Counted from the first letter of the stretch, positions 35,737 to 46,766 are shown. The stretch: 64,000 nt of DNA from Nocardioides sp. AX2bis (GCF_902506435.1 NZ_LR733215.1:812355-876354), one strand, 5' to 3'. Numbers and translations: made by a program. Notes: generated by a model not told the origin, from the sequence alone.

Positions 35737-36666
35737 ATGAGCGACTCCACGAGCACCACCTCGGCCACCGCACCCTCCGCCCCGATCGTCGTCGTCACCG
35801 GCGCGAACGGCCTGGTCGGCAGGCAGACCTGCGCCGCGCTCCTCGAGCGGGGCGCGACCGTGCGGGCCGTGGTCCGGCGGGCCGGGACCGCCCCGGAGGG
35901 CACCGAGGAGCACGTCGGGGAGTTCGGGGACGCGGACCTCGCCGACGAGGTCGTGCTCGGCGCGGACGCCGTGGTCACCACCGTGCACCCGATGGGCAGC
36001 GACCTGGCCACGCAGCGACGGATCGCCGTCGAGGGCACCCCGCTGCTGGCCCGCGCGGCCGCCGACGCCGGTGTCGCCCGGCTGGTCCACATCTCGACCG
36101 CCGCCGTCTACGACCGGGCGCCCGGCGGGGTGGACGTCGACGAGTCCTCGGCCCTGGTGGGTCAGGACGGCGGCGACTACCCGGTCACGAAGCGCGAGAC
36201 CGACGAGGCGCTCGCGGCCGTCACCGGCCTGACCCGTGTCCTGCTGCGGCCCCCGGCGATCCTGGGCGCCGGCGAGAGCTCGGTGTGGAACTCGCTGCGT
36301 CCGGCCGCGGTCCGCGACGACGAGGCCGCCCGGCACGTGGACCCGCGCAAGAGCTTCCCCTGGGTGCACGTCGACGACCTGGCGGCGCTGGCCGCCGACG
36401 TCGCCACCGCGCGGGTCCCGGAGTCCGACGACGCGACCCGTGGACCGGTGGCGGGGGAGTGCACGGTCGTCAACGTCGCGGCGGAGCCCGCGACCTGGCG
36501 CGACTACCTCGGCGCGGTGACCGAGGCGCTCGGCGTCGAGCCGGTGTGGGTCGAGGGCGACGAGTGGACCCGGCAGGTGCTGGCCGACCGGGCCCGGGGC
36601 TGGGGCTGGGAGCCGCAGGTCACCCTCGCCGCGGCGCTGGACGAGGTGCGCGCCGGGCTCAGGTAG
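35737..36666 (+). CDS. NAD-dependent epimerase/dehydratase family protein
   Basis: 309 residues from ATG at 35737, preceded by GAGGGG. Extended SDR with VVVTGANGLVGRQTCAALLERG at the N-terminus, acidic/charged RAVVRR, HISTAAVYDRAPGG, and Tyr-x-x-x-Lys in DYPVTKRETDEALA. RPPAILGAGESSVWNSL and FPWVHVDDLAALAAD are typical of atypical/extended epimerases. Cofactor NAD(P); substrate unidentified. It is the last plus-strand gene before a minus-strand block and convergent with the HAD gene by overlap of 8 bp. Confidence 0.86.
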   Translation: MSDSTSTTSATAPSAPIVVVTGANGLVGRQTCAALLERGATVRAVVRRAGTAPEGTEEHVGEFGDADLADEVVLGADAVVTTVHPMGSDLATQRRIAVEGTPLLARAAADAGVARLVHISTAAVYDRAPGGVDVDESSALVGQDGGDYPVTKRETDEALAAVTGLTRVLLRPPAILGAGESSVWNSLRPAAVRDDEAARHVDPRKSFPWVHVDDLAALAADVATARVPESDDATRGPVAGECTVVNVAAEPATWRDYLGAVTEALGVEPVWVEGDEWTRQVLADRARGWGWEPQVTLAAALDEVRAGLR

Positions 36667-37282
36667 GGCCGAGCAGGCCGCGCTCGCCGAGGTCCCGGCG
36701 CAGCCGGGCGGCGTCGGTGAAGAGCACGCCGTCGAGCCCGGCCGCCGCCCCGGCCGCGACGTTCTCGGCACGGTCGTCGACGAAGACGAGCCGGTCGAGG
36801 GTCACGCCCACCCGCTCGCGCAGGACGGCGAAGATCCGCGGGTCGGGCTTCGCGACCCCCTCGGTCCCCGAGACGACGACGTCCTCGAGCAGCGAGAGCA
36901 CCTCGAAGCGGGCGGGGGCGTGCGGCCACAGCTCGTGGCTCCAGTTGGTCAGCCCCCACAGGCGTACGCCGCCGCGGTGCAGCTCGCGGACCACGTCACC
37001 GGTGCCGGGCACCTCACCGCGCAGCGAGGCACCGAAGTGCTGACGGTAGGCGCGCACGTGCGGCAGCCAGCGGGGGTGCTCACGGGCCACGTCGGCCAGC
37101 ACGTCGTCCCAGTCGCGACCGGCGTCCGCCTGGTGGTTCACGGCCCGGAAGTCGATCTCGGCGCTGGCCAGGAAAGCCCGGGCCTCCTGCGCGCCGACAC
37201 CGGCGGCGACGGCGTGGAAGGGGTCCCAGTCGACGACGACGTTGCCGAGGTCGAGCACGACGCCCGACGGCGCCGCGGTCAC
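36659..37282 (-). CDS. HAD-family hydrolase (YihX-like)
   Basis: 207 residues from GTG at 37282, overlapping the stop of the NYN gene by four bases (GTGA). HAD motif I is VVLDLGNVVVDWDP (Asp nucleophile, with Gly instead of the second Asp, as in YihX sugar phosphatases), motif II WGLTNWSH, motif III VAKPDPRIFAVLRE and motif IV LVFVDDRAENVAAG. A phosphatase for a small phosphoester is likely. Coupling with the NYN and citrate synthase genes gives a compact three-gene run. Confidence 0.87.
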   Translation of the reverse strand: MTAAPSGVVLDLGNVVVDWDPFHAVAAGVGAQEARAFLASAEIDFRAVNHQADAGRDWDDVLADVAREHPRWLPHVRAYRQHFGASLRGEVPGTGDVVRELHRGGVRLWGLTNWSHELWPHAPARFEVLSLLEDVVVSGTEGVAKPDPRIFAVLRERVGVTLDRLVFVDDRAENVAAGAAAGLDGVLFTDAARLRRDLGERGLLGPT

Positions 37283-37836
37283 AGGAACAGGCGCGGGTCG
37301 AAGTCGTCGATCGGGATGACGCGCATCCGGGGCAGCCGGGTGGTGAAGGCGGCCACGTCGTCCTCGAGGTCGAAGACCTCCAGCCCGCGCGGCACCAGCG
37401 AGGAGAACTGGTGGTTGCGGAACTCGGTGAAGCCGATCAGGCCGACCCGTCGGGCGGAGCCGTCCAGCAGGGCACCGACGTGCTCGAAGAAGTCGCCGTC
37501 GTTGCTGACCAGGACCACGTCGGCCTCGCGGAGCGCGATCTCCTCCAGCGTGCGCAGGATCGCGATGTCCACGACCTTCTGGCCCGGCGCGCCCTGCAGC
37601 GGGATCGGCCGGTAGTGCAGCGCGGTCAGCGCCTGGACGAAGGACATCGGCAGCTCGCCGTTGACGGCGAGGTAGAACAGCCCGCTCGGCTCGCACTCCC
37701 ACTCCGTGGCGACGAAGTCGAGCAGGCGCTCCCAGCGCGGCCGTTCGGCCGGCTGGGGGCGCCTGCCCAGGATCGAGTTGCCGAGGGTGGCGTCGATGTT
37801 CTCCCCGTCGACGAGGACGTACGTCGGGGAGGTCAT
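37279..37836 (-). CDS. NYN-domain (PIN-like) nuclease family protein
   Basis: 185 residues from ATG at 37836, two bases after the gltA stop. The NYN fold is shown by YVLVDGENIDATLG at the N-terminus and by VVDIAILRTLEEIALREADVVLVSNDGDFFEHV, with conserved acidic residues for metal-dependent RNA cleavage, plus GLIGFTEFRNHQFSS. The family is thought to act in RNA processing; no target is known. Short size is normal. Confidence 0.85.
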   Translation of the reverse strand: MTSPTYVLVDGENIDATLGNSILGRRPQPAERPRWERLLDFVATEWECEPSGLFYLAVNGELPMSFVQALTALHYRPIPLQGAPGQKVVDIAILRTLEEIALREADVVLVSNDGDFFEHVGALLDGSARRVGLIGFTEFRNHQFSSLVPRGLEVFDLEDDVAAFTTRLPRMRVIPIDDFDPRLFL

Positions 37837-37838
37837 GC

Positions 37839-39128
<1,290 letters not shown>

Positions 39129-39223
39129 GCCCCACAACCTAGTCCGCGCGCCGCGAGCGGCGCCAACGGGTGGTTTGCGAGGCGAGACGGACACGGGGCA
39201 CGGGCCTCGCAGCACGGGCCGTT

Positions 39224-39253
39224 TTGACCTGTGCGCAGGCCCCGCCGTAACAT
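39224..39253 (+). promoter_or_regulatory. Probable sigma-A promoter of rplM-rpsI
   Basis: TTGACC (39224-39229) and TAACAT (39248-39253) are separated by 18 bases. Transcription from about 39260 would give a 115-base 5' leader before rplM. The rest of the 246-bp gltA/rplM gap holds no gene. Confidence 0.65.
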
Positions 39254-39374
39254 CGACGGTCGCGGCCAGCCGCGCAACGACTGCAGGTGCGCCACCGCAC
39301 CGATCCGGGCCCGGACGGGCGAGATGCCCACCGGACGCCCCGCTCCACCGACACCGACGAGAAGGCCTATCACC

Positions 39375-39818
39375 GTGCGTACGTACAGCCCCAAGCCCGC
39401 TGACATCCAGCGTGAGTGGCACGTCATCGACGCCGAGGACGTGGTCCTCGGTCGTCTCGCCGTCGAGACCGCCACCCTGCTGCGCGGCAAGCACAAGCCG
39501 ATGTACGCCCCGCACATGGACGTCGGCGACTTCGTCGTCGTCATCAACGCGGAGAAGGTGTCGATCAGCGGCGACAAGGCCACCAAGAAGATGGTCTACC
39601 GCCACTCCGGCTACCCGGGCGGTCTGTCCGCGACGCCCATCGGCGAGCTGCTGGCCAAGGACGCCCGCAAGGCCGTCGAGAACGCCGTCTGGGGCATGCT
39701 CCCCAAGAACAAGCTCGGCCGCGCCATGCTCGGCAAGCTCAAGGTCTACTCGGGCCCCGCGCACCCGCACGAGGCGCAGCAGGTCAAGCCGTTCGAGATC
39801 CGCCAGGTCACCCAGTGA
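39375..39818 (+). CDS. rplM: 50S ribosomal protein L13
   Basis: 147 residues from GTG at 39375, with GAGAAGG nine bases upstream. Standard L13: [91 protein letters not shown]. It binds 23S rRNA in the large subunit. It forms an operon with rpsI, 66 bp downstream. Confidence 0.98.
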   Translation: MRTYSPKPADIQREWHVIDAEDVVLGRLAVETATLLRGKHKPMYAPHMDVGDFVVVINAEKVSISGDKATKKMVYRHSGYPGGLSATPIGELLAKDARKAVENAVWGMLPKNKLGRAMLGKLKVYSGPAHPHEAQQVKPFEIRQVTQ

Positions 39819-39884
39819 CCCTGCTCTCCTGAGCAGCAGCACCACCCACACGTACGCACCAGATGAGCACCAGTGAGGAATGAC

Positions 39885-40382
39885 GTGGCTGACACCACCG
39901 AGGTCGAGGAGACCTACCAGGCCGACGAGCAGGGCGTCGCCTACAGCTCCGAGACCGTGCCCAGCGCCGAGTCCACGGACCGCCCGGCCACCATCGCCCC
40001 CGCCGCGGCCACCGGCCGTCGCAAGGAGGCCGTGGCCCGCGTCCGCATCGTCCCGGGCACCGGCCAGTGGCGCGTCAACGGCCGCACGCTGGACTCGTAC
40101 TTCCCGAACAAGCTGCACCAGCAGGTCGTCAACGAGCCCTTCGCCGCGACCCAGCTCGAGGGCCGCTTCGACGTCGTCGCCCGCATCCACGGTGGCGGCA
40201 TCACCGGCCAGGCCGGCGCGCTGCGCCTCGGCGTGGCCCGTGCGCTGAACGACGTCGACCTCGACGCCAACCGCGCCACCCTGAAGGCCGCCGGCCTGCT
40301 GACCCGCGACTCGCGCGCCATCGAGCGCAAGAAGGCCGGTCTCAAGAAGGCCCGCAAGGCGCCCCAGTTCAGCAAGCGCTGA
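39885..40382 (+). CDS. rpsI: 30S ribosomal protein S9
   Basis: 165 residues from GTG at 39885 ([10 protein letters not shown]), seven bases after GAGGAA; the ATG at 39873-type extension is not needed. Residues 1-38 are an acidic actinobacterial extension; the S9 core starts [18 protein letters not shown], with [19 protein letters not shown] and the conserved basic C-terminus [12 protein letters not shown], whose last Arg contacts P-site tRNA. The glmM gene begins 20 bp later. Confidence 0.97.
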   Translation: MADTTEVEETYQADEQGVAYSSETVPSAESTDRPATIAPAAATGRRKEAVARVRIVPGTGQWRVNGRTLDSYFPNKLHQQVVNEPFAATQLEGRFDVVARIHGGGITGQAGALRLGVARALNDVDLDANRATLKAAGLLTRDSRAIERKKAGLKKARKAPQFSKR

Positions 40383-40402
40383 TCCCCGCCGCGGAGCCCG
40401 TC

Positions 40403-41746
40403 ATGGACCGACTCTTCGGCACCGACGGCGTCCGCGGCCTGGCCAACGGCACGCTGACCGCCGAGCTCGCCATGGAGCTCGGCGTCGCGGCCGCGCGCGT
40501 CCTCGTCGAGGACGGGTCGTACGCCGGGCCGCGCCCGCTGGCCGTCGTCGGCCGCGACACCCGCGTCTCGGGGCAGTTCCTCGAGCACGCCGTCGTCGCG
40601 GGGCTGGCCTCGGCCGGCATGGACGTGCTGCGGCTGCGGGTCCTGCCCACCCCGGGCGTGGCGTTCCTCACCGGCACCCTCGGTGCCGACCTGGGCGTGG
40701 TCATCAGCGCCTCGCACAACCCGATGCCCGACAACGGCATCAAGCTGCTCGCCCGCGGCGGTCGCAAGCTCGACGACGCCGTGGAGCGCGAGATCGAGGC
40801 GCACGTCGGCCGGCCCTGGGACCGCCCGACCGGTGCCGACATCGGCCGCGTCACGCCGTACGGCCCGACCGTCGAGGACTACGCCGCCCACCTGGTGCGG
40901 ACCGTCGAGCGCCCGCTGGCCGGCCTGAAGGTCGTCCTCGACTGCGCCCACGGCGCCGCCTCCGAGGTGGGCCCGCGTGCGCTGATCGACTCCGGGGCGA
41001 CCGTGGTCGCGATCGGTGACCAGCCCGACGGCACGAACATCAACGACGGCTACGGCTCGACCTACCTCGACCGGCTCTCGGCCGCGGTGCTCGAGCACGG
41101 CGCCGACGCGGGCTTCGCCGTCGACGGCGACGCGGACCGCTGCCTGGCCGTCGACCACACCGGCACCGTCGTCGACGGAGACCAGATCATGGCCGTCCTG
41201 GCCCTGGGCATGCACGAGCAGGGCCGGCTCGTGCGCGACACCGTCGTGGCCACCGTGATGAGCAACCTCGGTTTCGTCCAGGCCCTCGAGCGGGCCGGGA
41301 TCACCGTGCTGCGGACCGCGGTCGGCGACCGGTACGTCCTCGAGGCGATGAACGCCGGCGGCTACAACCTCGGCGGCGAGCAGTCCGGCCACGTGATCAT
41401 GAGCGACCACGCCACGACCGGCGACGGCCTGCTGACCGCGCTGCAGGTGCTGGCCCGGATGGCCGGCACCGGCCGTACCCTCGCCGACCTCGCCGGCGTG
41501 ATGACGCGACTCCCGCAGGTGCTGCTGAACGTGGGCGGCGTCGACCGCGCCCGCACCGACGACGAGGGTGTCCTGGCCGCCGTGGCGGCCGAGGAGGCCG
41601 CGCTGGCCGGCGAGGGGCGCGTGCTGCTGCGCCCGTCGGGCACCGAGCCGATCGTGCGGGTGATGGTCGAGGCGCCGACGCAGGACCGCGCGACTGCCGT
41701 CGCCGAGCGGCTCGCGGCCGTCGTGCGGCAACGACTCGCGCTGTAG
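40403..41746 (+). CDS. glmM: Phosphoglucosamine mutase GlmM
   Basis: 447 residues from ATG at 40403. [12 protein letters not shown] at the N-terminus, the phosphoserine loop [16 protein letters not shown], Mg site [12 protein letters not shown], substrate loop GGEQSGHVI, and C-terminal phosphate loop [15 protein letters not shown]. It converts glucosamine-6-phosphate to glucosamine-1-phosphate for UDP-GlcNAc and cell-wall synthesis; its supply enzyme glmS is about 1.6 kb downstream. The rplM-rpsI-glmM order is conserved in actinobacteria. Confidence 0.97.
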   Translation: MDRLFGTDGVRGLANGTLTAELAMELGVAAARVLVEDGSYAGPRPLAVVGRDTRVSGQFLEHAVVAGLASAGMDVLRLRVLPTPGVAFLTGTLGADLGVVISASHNPMPDNGIKLLARGGRKLDDAVEREIEAHVGRPWDRPTGADIGRVTPYGPTVEDYAAHLVRTVERPLAGLKVVLDCAHGAASEVGPRALIDSGATVVAIGDQPDGTNINDGYGSTYLDRLSAAVLEHGADAGFAVDGDADRCLAVDHTGTVVDGDQIMAVLALGMHEQGRLVRDTVVATVMSNLGFVQALERAGITVLRTAVGDRYVLEAMNAGGYNLGGEQSGHVIMSDHATTGDGLLTALQVLARMAGTGRTLADLAGVMTRLPQVLLNVGGVDRARTDDEGVLAAVAAEEAALAGEGRVLLRPSGTEPIVRVMVEAPTQDRATAVAERLAAVVRQRLAL

Positions 41747-41783
41747 CGGAATGGACCGCCGCCCGGTCGGTGTTGGGCCGAGC

Positions 41784-42215
41784 ATGACCAACACCCCGGA
41801 GAAGATCGTCTACACCGCCCGCGCCACCGTCACCGGCGGCCGTGCCGGACACGCGCGCAGCGAGGACGGCGTCCTCGACCTGGCGCTGACCGCGCCCAAG
41901 GAGACCGGCGGGCCCGGCACCGGCACCAACCCCGAGCAGCTCTTCGCCGTCGGCTACGGCGCCTGCTTCCAGGGTGCCCTGGGCATGGTGGCCAAGAAGG
42001 AGGGCGTCGACGCCTCGGCCTCCACCGTCGACATCGCGGTCGGCTTCGGTCCCGAGGGCGACTCGTTCGCCATCACCGCCGACATCACCGCCACCATCCC
42101 GGGCGTCGACGACGAGACCGCCCAGCGCCTCGTCGAGACCGCCCACCAGGTCTGCCCCTACTCCAAGGCCACCCGCGGCAACGTCCCCGTCACGGTGACC
42201 GGCAAGGGCGCCTGA
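41784..42215 (+). CDS. OsmC-family organic hydroperoxide resistance protein (Ohr-type)
   Basis: 143 residues from ATG at 41784, the usual Ohr length; ATG 41751 would add 11 residues. The two catalytic cysteines are Cys61 (VGYGACFQGAL) and Cys124 (HQVCPYSKAT), spaced as in Ohr/OsmC peroxidases that reduce organic hydroperoxides with dihydrolipoyl or other thiols. No OhrR regulator is adjacent. Convergent with coaA across a terminator. Confidence 0.9.
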   Translation: MTNTPEKIVYTARATVTGGRAGHARSEDGVLDLALTAPKETGGPGTGTNPEQLFAVGYGACFQGALGMVAKKEGVDASASTVDIAVGFGPEGDSFAITADITATIPGVDDETAQRLVETAHQVCPYSKATRGNVPVTVTGKGA

Positions 42216-42237
42216 GCCACCCCGCCCTGCCCCGGTC

Positions 42238-42275
42238 GGTACGTCCGCCTCACACCTTGCGGAGGCGGACGTACC
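42238..42275. terminator. 14-bp perfect inverted repeat between the Ohr and coaA genes
   Basis: GGTACGTCCGCCTC (42238-42251) pairs perfectly with 42262-42275 around a ten-base loop. The left arm is intergenic; the right arm and loop lie in the last codons of coaA, whose stop is at 42252-42250. It can terminate the plus-strand transcript; for coaA the hairpin straddles the stop. Confidence 0.75.
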
Positions 42276-43230
42276 GCACCGAGTGGTCGCGGTCCTTGCG
42301 CAGCACCAGGGTCGCGCGCGACCGGGTCGGCAGGATGTTGTCGACCAGGTTGGGACCGTTGATGGTGTCCCAGATCCGCTCCGCCTCCCGGACGGCCTCG
42401 CCCTGGGAGAACGCGGCGTACTTGGCGAAGTACGAGCCCGGGTCCTGGAACGCGGTCTCGCGCAGCCGCAGGAAGCGGGAGACGTACCAGTCGCGGATCT
42501 TGTCGCGGCCGGCGTCGACGTAGATGGAGAAGTCGAAGAAGTCGCTCAGCGTCAGCCCGGCGCTGCCGTCCTCGCGCACGCGCGCCGGCTGCAGGACGTT
42601 GAGGCCCTCGATGATCACGATGTCGGGCCGCTTGACCACGACCCGCTCGTCGGGGACGACGTCGTAGACCAGGTGGGAGTACGTCGGGGCGACGACCTCG
42701 TCGCGGCCGGACTTGATGTCCACCACGAAGCGCAGCAGCGCGCGCCGGTCGTAGGACTCCGGGAACCCCTTGCGCTGGAGCAGCCCGCGCCGCTCGAGCT
42801 CGGCGTTGGGGTAGAGGAAGCCGTCGGTGGTGACCAGGGCCACGTTCGGGTGCTCGGGCCAGTGGGCGAGCATCTGCTGCAGCACGCGGGCGGTGGTGGA
42901 CTTGCCCACCGCCACCGAGCCGGCCAGCCCGATCACGAACGGGGTGCGCGGCGGGGTCCGCTGGTGCAGGAACGCCTCGGTGTCGTGGTGCAGCTTGCCC
43001 GCGGACTCGACGTACATGCTCAGCAGCCGCGACAGCGGCAGGTAGACCTCCTGCACCTCGCGCAGGTCCAGGCTGTCGCCCAGGCCGCGGAGGCGGGCGA
43101 TCTCCTCGTCGGTCAGCGGCGCCTCCATCTGGGGCGTCAGTGCGGCCCAGGTGTCACGGTCGAGCTCGAGGTAGGGCGACGACTCGTGGCCGGCGTGCTC
43201 CTCGACCGGGGGGCTCCCGCCAGCGGACAT
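42250..43230 (-). CDS. coaA: Pantothenate kinase, type I (CoaA)
   Basis: 326 residues. [35 protein letters not shown], Walker [19 protein letters not shown] (about residues 100-115), [39 protein letters not shown] and [12 protein letters not shown] are those of CoaA. It phosphorylates pantothenate in the first, feedback-regulated step of CoA synthesis. It is divergent from glmS with 74 bp in between. Confidence 0.96.
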   Translation of the reverse strand: MSAGGSPPVEEHAGHESSPYLELDRDTWAALTPQMEAPLTDEEIARLRGLGDSLDLREVQEVYLPLSRLLSMYVESAGKLHHDTEAFLHQRTPPRTPFVIGLAGSVAVGKSTTARVLQQMLAHWPEHPNVALVTTDGFLYPNAELERRGLLQRKGFPESYDRRALLRFVVDIKSGRDEVVAPTYSHLVYDVVPDERVVVKRPDIVIIEGLNVLQPARVREDGSAGLTLSDFFDFSIYVDAGRDKIRDWYVSRFLRLRETAFQDPGSYFAKYAAFSQGEAVREAERIWDTINGPNLVDNILPTRSRATLVLRKDRDHSVRYVRLRKV

Positions 43231-43304
43231 GCGGGGGAGTCTTGCAGCACTCCTGCCGCGTGGGTCGTCGGGGCCGGGCCCCGGGCTCGGTAGAGTCGTG
43301 CCCC

Positions 43305-45149
43305 ATGTGCGGGATCGTGGGCTACGTCGGGCCGAAGTCAGCCCAGGAGGTCGTCGTCGAGGGACTGCGCCGCCTGGAGTACCGGGGATACGACTCCGCG
43401 GGGGTGGCGCTCGTCGTGGACGGTGCGCTGGTCGTCGACAAGAAGGCCGGGAAGCTGGCCAACCTGGAGAAGGCGATCGCGGAGACGCCGCTGCCGGCGG
43501 CGACGACCGGCATCGGGCACACCCGGTGGGCCACGCACGGTCCCCCGACCGACGCCAACGCCCACCCGCACCTCGGGGAGTCGCGCCGGGTCGCGCTGGT
43601 GCACAACGGGATCATCGAGAACTTCGACGCGCTGCGCACCCAGCTCGAGGCCGACGGCCACCAGCTAGTCTCTGACACCGACACCGAGATCGTGGCCCAC
43701 CTCGTCGAGCTGCAGGTGCGCTCCGGGGTCGACCTGACCGAGGCGATGCAGCGGGTCTGCCAGGTCCTCGAGGGCGCGTTCACGCTCGTCGCCGTGGACG
43801 CCGAGGACCCCGACCGGGTCGTCGCGGCCCGCCGCAACTCCCCGCTGGTCGTCGGGCTGGGGGAGGGCGAGAACTTCCTCGGCTCCGACGTCGCCGCCTT
43901 CATCGAGCACACCCGCGAGGCCCTCGAGCTCGGCCAGGACACCGTGGTCACCATCACCGCCGCCGGCGTCGAGGTCACCGACTTCCACGGCGTGCCGCAG
44001 GAGGGCGTGCGCTACCACGTCGACTGGGACCTCTCGGCCGCCGAGAAGGACGGCCACGACTGGTTCATGCGCAAGGAGATCTTCGAGCAGCCGCGGGCCG
44101 TCGCGGACTCCCTGCTCGGTCGCCGCACGCGTACCGGAGCCCTGCAGCTGGACGAGATGCGGCTCTCGGACCAGGAGATCCGCGACATCGACAAGATCAT
44201 CATCATCGCGGCCGGCACGTCGTTCTACGCCGGCATGGTGGCCAAGTACGCCATCGAGCACTGGTGCCGCGTCCCGGTCGAGGTCGAGCTGTCCAGCGAG
44301 TTCCGCTACCGCGACCCGATCCTGGACTTCTCGACCCTCGTGGTCGCGATCAGCCAGTCCGGCGAGACCGCGGACACGCTCCAGGCGATCCGGCACGCGC
44401 GCACCCAGCGCTCGAAGGTGCTGGCGATCTGCAACACCAACGGCTCGACGATCCCGCGCGAGTCCGACGCGGTGATCTACACCCACGCCGGCCCCGAGAT
44501 CGGCGTCGCCTCGACCAAGGGGTTCCTGACCCAGCTGGTCGCGACCTACCTGCTCGCGCTCTACATCGCGCAGGTCAAGGGCACCCGGTACGGCGACGAG
44601 ATCGCCGAGGTGATGCACCAGCTCGAGGCGATCCCGGCCCAGATCGAGGAGCTGCTGGGGCGCAGCGAGGAGGTGTACGAGCTGGCCCGCGCGCACGTGA
44701 AGGCCACCTCGGTGCTCTTCCTCGGCCGGCACGCCGGCTACCCCGTGGCGCTCGAGGGGGCGCTGAAGCTCAAGGAGATCGCCTACCTGCACGCCGAGGG
44801 GTTCGCCGCCGGCGAGCTCAAGCACGGTCCGATCGCGCTGATCACCGACGGCCTGCCGGTGCTGTGCGTGGTGCCGCCGCAGGGCCGCGACCAGCTCCAC
44901 TCCAAGATGCTGTCGGGCATCCAGGAGGTCCGGGCCCGCGGCGCCCTGACGATCTGCCTGGCCGAGGAGGGCGACGAGGCGATCCCGCGCTACGCCGACC
45001 ACCTGATCCGCCTGCCCAAGGTGCCGGTGCTGCTCCAGCCGCTGGTGGCCACGGTGCCGCTGCAGCTGTTCGCCTGCGAGCTGGCCACCGGGCTCGGCCA
45101 CGACGTCGACCAGCCGCGCAACCTGGCCAAGTCCGTCACCGTCGAGTGA
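43305..45149 (+). CDS. glmS: Glutamine-fructose-6-phosphate aminotransferase GlmS
   Basis: 614 residues from ATG at 43305. N-terminal glutaminase with nucleophile Cys2 (MCGIVGYVG), [24 protein letters not shown]; then two SIS sugar-isomerase domains with [81 protein letters not shown] and the C-terminal NLAKSVTVE. It makes glucosamine-6-phosphate. The stop overlaps the acpS GTG (GTGA). No glmS ribozyme is expected or seen. Confidence 0.97.
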   Translation: MCGIVGYVGPKSAQEVVVEGLRRLEYRGYDSAGVALVVDGALVVDKKAGKLANLEKAIAETPLPAATTGIGHTRWATHGPPTDANAHPHLGESRRVALVHNGIIENFDALRTQLEADGHQLVSDTDTEIVAHLVELQVRSGVDLTEAMQRVCQVLEGAFTLVAVDAEDPDRVVAARRNSPLVVGLGEGENFLGSDVAAFIEHTREALELGQDTVVTITAAGVEVTDFHGVPQEGVRYHVDWDLSAAEKDGHDWFMRKEIFEQPRAVADSLLGRRTRTGALQLDEMRLSDQEIRDIDKIIIIAAGTSFYAGMVAKYAIEHWCRVPVEVELSSEFRYRDPILDFSTLVVAISQSGETADTLQAIRHARTQRSKVLAICNTNGSTIPRESDAVIYTHAGPEIGVASTKGFLTQLVATYLLALYIAQVKGTRYGDEIAEVMHQLEAIPAQIEELLGRSEEVYELARAHVKATSVLFLGRHAGYPVALEGALKLKEIAYLHAEGFAAGELKHGPIALITDGLPVLCVVPPQGRDQLHSKMLSGIQEVRARGALTICLAEEGDEAIPRYADHLIRLPKVPVLLQPLVATVPLQLFACELATGLGHDVDQPRNLAKSVTVE

Positions 45150-45499
45150 GCGTGCTCGGCGTCGGCATCGACGTCTGCGACATCGCGCGCTTCGGGCTCT
45201 CGCTCGAACGCACCCCCGGGCTGCGCGAGCGGCTGTTCACCCCCGCGGAGGCCGGCCGCTCGCTGGCCTCGCTGGCCGCCCGGTTCGCCGCGAAGGAGGC
45301 CCTGGCCAAGTCGCTGGGCGCCCCCGGCGGCCTGGCCTGGCACGACGCCGAGGTGGTCTCGGAGGACACCGGCCGGCCCCGCCTGGAGATGCGGGGGTCG
45401 GTCCTCGCCCGGGCGGCCGAGCTCGGCGCCACCTCGGTCCACGTCTCGCTCTCCCACGACGCCGGCATCGCCTCGGCCGTGGTGGTGCTGGAGGGCTGA
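45146..45499 (+). CDS. acpS: Holo-ACP synthase AcpS
   Basis: 117 residues from GTG at 45146, overlapping glmS. Phosphopantetheinyl transferase motifs: [18 protein letters not shown] and [13 protein letters not shown] (Mg-binding), then [20 protein letters not shown]. It transfers 4'-phosphopantetheine from CoA to acyl carrier protein. The length is normal. The next conserved gene, nnrE/D, lies 1.27 kb away because of the intervening palindrome-bracketed gene. Confidence 0.95.
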   Translation: MSVLGVGIDVCDIARFGLSLERTPGLRERLFTPAEAGRSLASLAARFAAKEALAKSLGAPGGLAWHDAEVVSEDTGRPRLEMRGSVLARAAELGATSVHVSLSHDAGIASAVVVLEG

Positions 45500-45514
45500 C
45501 CCAGGGCCGGGGCA

Positions 45515-45560
45515 GTCGTGTGCCTGAGCACGGTCCCTGGGCCGTTGTCAGGCACACGAC
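45515..45560. repeat. 46-bp palindromic element, copy B
   Basis: Same 14-2-6-2-6-2-14 layout as copy A: outer arms GTCGTGTGCCTGAG and GTCAGGCACACGAC (one mismatch), inner CGGTCC/GGGCCG (one wobble). It starts 16 bp after the acpS stop, and its right arm contains the stop codon of the convergent DUF559 gene (TGA at 45550-45548). Confidence 0.95.
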
Positions 45561-46501
45561 CCTCCCGGCCCGAGGCGCAGCAGGACCCGGAGGTCCCGGA
45601 CCAGCTCCTCCGGCTCGTGCCGCAGCTCGTGGGCGGTGCAGCCGACGACGGTCCGACCCGGCCCGGAGAGTCGTCGGTGGCGCTGCTTGTCGTTGCTCCA
45701 CGACCGGATCTCGGTGTGGAACGCGCCGTCCACCTCGAGCACGACGACGTGGCCGTCGGGCAGGTCCCACTCGGCGTCGGTCCACCGCGCTCGACCGGCA
45801 GGGTCACGGCGCGGCCGCTGCCGGTCCGGGAGCGGGAGCCCGTGGTCGCGGCACAGGTCGACGAGGTCGAGCTCGGCGCGCGAGTGCGACCCGCGGGCGA
45901 CGTCCTCCAGCACGGAGCGGAAGGACGCGGCGCGCCGGAGCGGTCGGAGGACGGGGATCCAGGACTGCAACCGCTCGGCGGTGGTCAGTCGTTGCTGGAC
46001 CACCGCCGCCAGGACGCCGTGGGCGGAGCGCAGGTCCGCGTCGTACGCCGCCCAGAGCAGCACCGCCGGCTCGAGCTGCGCGAGCGGCAGACCGTGCGCG
46101 TGGCGCAGGAGCAGGTCGTGGGGCCGGCGGGTCCGGAAGAACCGGACGCCCGGGACCGGGTCGAAGCTGAGCTCGTCGTCCACCCAGACGGTGAGCGTGT
46201 CGCGTCCCCACCCGGCCAGTCCGTGCGCAGCCGCGGCGGACAGGCTGCCGAGCATGCTGCGCGGGCCGGCGTGCAGGACGGCGAGCCACCGACGCTGCTG
46301 GAGGTCGAGCGGGCCGGTCGTGGTGCTGACGACGCGGGGCGTACGGGCGACCCAGCGGCTGGCGCGCACGGCGGCGTCGACGTGGTCCCAGTCCACCCCG
46401 TGGGCCGTCAGCTGGCGGCGGGCGACCATCCCGGCCTGGTCGGTGATGAGGGCCCGCAGGTCGCGGTGCTGCTCGCCGTGCGGTCGGGGGTCGGGATCCA
46501 C
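45548..46501 (-). CDS. DUF559 nuclease-like protein with AbiEi-type N-terminal domain
   Basis: 317 residues from GTG at 46501 (VDPDPRPHGEQH). N-terminal 60 residues resemble the AbiEi antitoxin winged helix (RALITDQAGMVARRQLTAHGV, AVRASRWVARTPRVV). The C-terminal 100 residues are DUF559, a Vsr-like PD-(D/E)XK fold: SRAELDLVDLCRDHGLPLP, EWDLPDGHVVVLEVDGAFH, NDKQRHRRL and VVGCTAHELRHEPEELVRDL, with the acidic EVDG core. Upstream the frame is open through palindromes D and C, so the start is uncertain. The last codons, ...SCA-stop, are read from palindrome B. It interrupts the conserved acpS-nnrD neighbourhood and is bracketed by the 46-bp palindromes. Function is unproven. Confidence 0.82.
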   Translation of the reverse strand: MDPDPRPHGEQHRDLRALITDQAGMVARRQLTAHGVDWDHVDAAVRASRWVARTPRVVSTTTGPLDLQQRRWLAVLHAGPRSMLGSLSAAAAHGLAGWGRDTLTVWVDDELSFDPVPGVRFFRTRRPHDLLLRHAHGLPLAQLEPAVLLWAAYDADLRSAHGVLAAVVQQRLTTAERLQSWIPVLRPLRRAASFRSVLEDVARGSHSRAELDLVDLCRDHGLPLPDRQRPRRDPAGRARWTDAEWDLPDGHVVVLEVDGAFHTEIRSWSNDKQRHRRLSGPGRTVVGCTAHELRHEPEELVRDLRVLLRLGPGGSCA

Positions 46502-46570
46502 CGGTCCACTGTCGGCGCGCCGTGGTGCGGCCGGCTGGCGAGAGCAGGCGCCCTGGGGACGACGGCACGA

Positions 46571-46616
46571 GTCGTGTGCCTGTGCACGGTCCATGGCCCG
46601 TGCTCGGGCACACGAC
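46571..46616. repeat. 46-bp palindromic element, copy C
   Basis: Outer arms GTCGTGTGCCTGTG and CTCGGGCACACGAC, inner CGGTCC and GGCCCG: same lengths as A, B and D but more mismatches. It lies 70 bp beyond the DUF559 start in the divergent region, where a terminator is not expected. Confidence 0.9.
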
Positions 46617-46653
46617 CGCGGGCGGGGTGGGTGTCCGTCCCCGCTCCCGGGCA

Positions 46654-46699
46654 GTCGTGTGCCCCACGACGGTCCCGGGGCCGGTCTGAGGCACACGAC
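46654..46699. repeat. 46-bp palindromic element, copy D
   Basis: Outer arms GTCGTGTGCCCCAC and CTGAGGCACACGAC, inner CGGTCC and GGGCCG. It is 83 bp from copy C start to start and 68 bp before the nnrE/D ATG. The terminal GTCGTGTGCC / GGCACACGAC ends are invariant among copies. Confidence 0.9.
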
Positions 46700-46766
46700 T
46701 CCTCCGCCCCGCCCCGGCTCGCCCCGGCTCGGCCCGGGCCCGGTCGCGCCGGGCTAGCGTGGCGGG

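Noticed and set aside
39129..39374. A small gene or riboswitch in the gltA-rplM gap
   Set aside because: A promoter and a leader are visible, but no conserved structure or frame could be supported.
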